NCBI GenBank assembly: GCA_002938075.1
Contig: PTLK01000110.1
Coordinates: 1-6,621, forward strand
Direction of reading: 5' to 3'
DNA length: 6,621 nt
From: Alphaproteobacteria bacterium MarineAlpha3_Bin3
Lineage (GTDB): Bacteria; Pseudomonadota; Alphaproteobacteria; Rhodospirillales; Casp-alpha2
Positions 6,073-6,621 of the stretch are shown piece by piece. Position numbers and translations under genes: made by a program. Every line of letters begins with the position of its first letter. The first letter of the stretch is position 1. The notes under the pieces are model-generated. The model was given only the letters and a program-made list of their open reading frames with translations, was not told the DNA's origin and searched no databases.

Positions 6073-6488
6073 GGTGCGTTCTCCTTCGAAGGCTTTGACC
6101 CCACGTACGCCAGGCGACCTCCCAATGCGCAGCCGGCAGTATCGGTTTCAATCATCCCGATCAGTACCTCCAGCAGGCTCCAAAAATGAGCCTCTCCCGG
6201 ATAACCGGTGATCCGCCCGATCTCGTGGTCGTTCTCCATCAAGACAAAGGTCGGTGTATAAATAACTGGCCGGATGTTTCCGAAGTCGTCGGCGCGTGGG
6301 TCGTGGATACTGATCCGCCGCAGCGGAGCCACCCGGGCTTCGTCCGTTTTATGATAGACGATTCCCACCTCGTCTTCCCAAATTTCACACCACTCGCACA
6401 CGGGCGAATCGAACATAATGAGATTGGCCGCGTTCATGGAGCCCGGCACGAAGATAACGACAACCAGCAGAAAAAATACCCGTCGCAT
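6066..6488 (-). CDS. soxS: SoxS-like periplasmic thioredoxin
   Basis: From ATG 6488 the product is 140 residues. This start gives a Sec signal (MRRVFFLLVVVIFVPGSMNA, cleavage near residue 20) directly before the domain; in-frame TTG and ATG codons at 6518 and 6515 only add hydrophilic residues. The active site is CEWC (Cys31, Cys34) in MFDSPVCEWCEIWEDEVG. It is followed by APLRRISIHDP, the cis-proline loop VIYTPTFVL (Pro79) and GRITGYPGEAHFWSLL (91-106), a pattern typical of SoxS, the thiol reductase that reactivates SoxYZ in Paracoccus. A C-terminal tail of about 27 residues (114-140) holds two further cysteines, Cys120 and the last residue Cys140. The stop overlaps the GlcG-like start. Together with ccdA and soxW it completes a SoxV-W-S redox set, here split over two transcription units. 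Confidence 0.85.
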   Translation of the reverse strand: MRRVFFLLVVVIFVPGSMNAANLIMFDSPVCEWCEIWEDEVGIVYHKTDEARVAPLRRISIHDPRADDFGNIRPVIYTPTFVLMENDHEIGRITGYPGEAHFWSLLEVLIGMIETDTAGCALGGRLAYVGSKPSKENAPC

Positions 6489-6584
6489 GTTAAACCCGTC
6501 CCCAAGGTTCACCATCAAGCTGGAAAAATCGGTGACTCGTAGTTTTACCGCTTACCGAGCCAACCTGTCACCGTTTGCCGGTGA

Positions 6585-6590
6585 ATTATA
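6585..6590 (-). promoter_or_regulatory. Predicted -10 box for the soxS unit
   Basis: The minus strand reads TATAAT exactly. No strong -35 is seen at 16-18 nt, which is common for regulated promoters. It lies about 97 nt upstream of the chosen soxS start. Confidence 0.4.
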
Positions 6591-6602
6591 GTTTCTCATT
6601 AT

Positions 6603-6618
6603 CGAATATGTTTGTCTT
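6603..6618. promoter_or_regulatory. Second copy of the CGAATATG motif upstream of soxS (candidate operator)
   Basis: CGAATATGTTTGTCTT matches 5479-5494 at 14 of 16 positions. It sits just upstream of the predicted -10, over the spacer/-35 region, where a repressor would block RNA polymerase. Together with TTTC at 6592-6595 it forms TTTC-N8-GAAT, one mismatch from the ATTC-N8-GAAT layout I recall for SqrR sites; that recollection needs checking. Confidence 0.4.
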
Positions 6619-6621
6619 CAA

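Noticed and set aside
5536..6189. Plus-strand open frame of over 200 codons opposite the GlcG-like gene
   Set aside because: The minus-strand product has full GlcG/HbpS motifs, a signal peptide and a ribosome site; the plus-strand peptide resembles nothing and is charged and irregular.

Overview
The window is part of a periplasmic thiosulfate-oxidation (Sox) locus with its thiol-redox service genes and a likely reactive-sulfur sensor. The coding DNA is GC-rich, the promoter gaps are AT-rich, exported proteins use Sec and Tat signals, and the regulator is of the SqrR/BigR/SoxR type. Together this suggests a proteobacterium, most likely an alphaproteobacterium of Rhodospirillales-like affinity. 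That placement is an inference from gene content, not from a phylogeny.

Layout. Positions 1-4240 hold the 3' end of soxZ, then soxA (diheme-type SoxA cytochrome), a strong hairpin/U-tract, soxB (Tat-exported hydrolase) and ccdA/soxV, all on the plus strand. A minus-strand gene for an exported, helical protein of unknown function (3509-4240) ends 4 bp from the ccdA stop. Across an AT-rich divergent promoter region lies plus-strand soxW, a Tat-exported thioredoxin. It converges on a minus-strand block read from the right edge: soxS (periplasmic thioredoxin), a GlcG/HbpS-type exported protein whose start overlaps the soxS stop, and an ArsR-family regulator with the two-cysteine spacing of persulfide sensors.

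How the genes work together. SoxYZ carries the sulfur substrate, SoxAX attaches it to SoxY and SoxB releases sulfate. CcdA/SoxV passes electrons across the membrane to periplasmic thioredoxins such as SoxW and SoxS, which keep SoxYZ and haem-binding cysteines usable. The ArsR-type protein probably represses until persulfides form. soxX and soxY presumably lie just left of the window; soxCD is not seen here.

Main points of interest: SoxA keeps both CXXCH motifs but has Glu where the N-terminal haem's Cys ligand is expected; a terminator-like hairpin plus an 11-bp direct repeat sits between soxA and soxB; an unrecognised exported helical protein is embedded in the cluster; related AT-rich motifs starting CGAAyAT occur in three promoter gaps; and a GlcG/HbpS protein is translationally coupled to soxS. 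I found no CRISPR array, tRNA, rRNA, insertion sequence or phage gene. No stretch over 300 bases lacks a gene.
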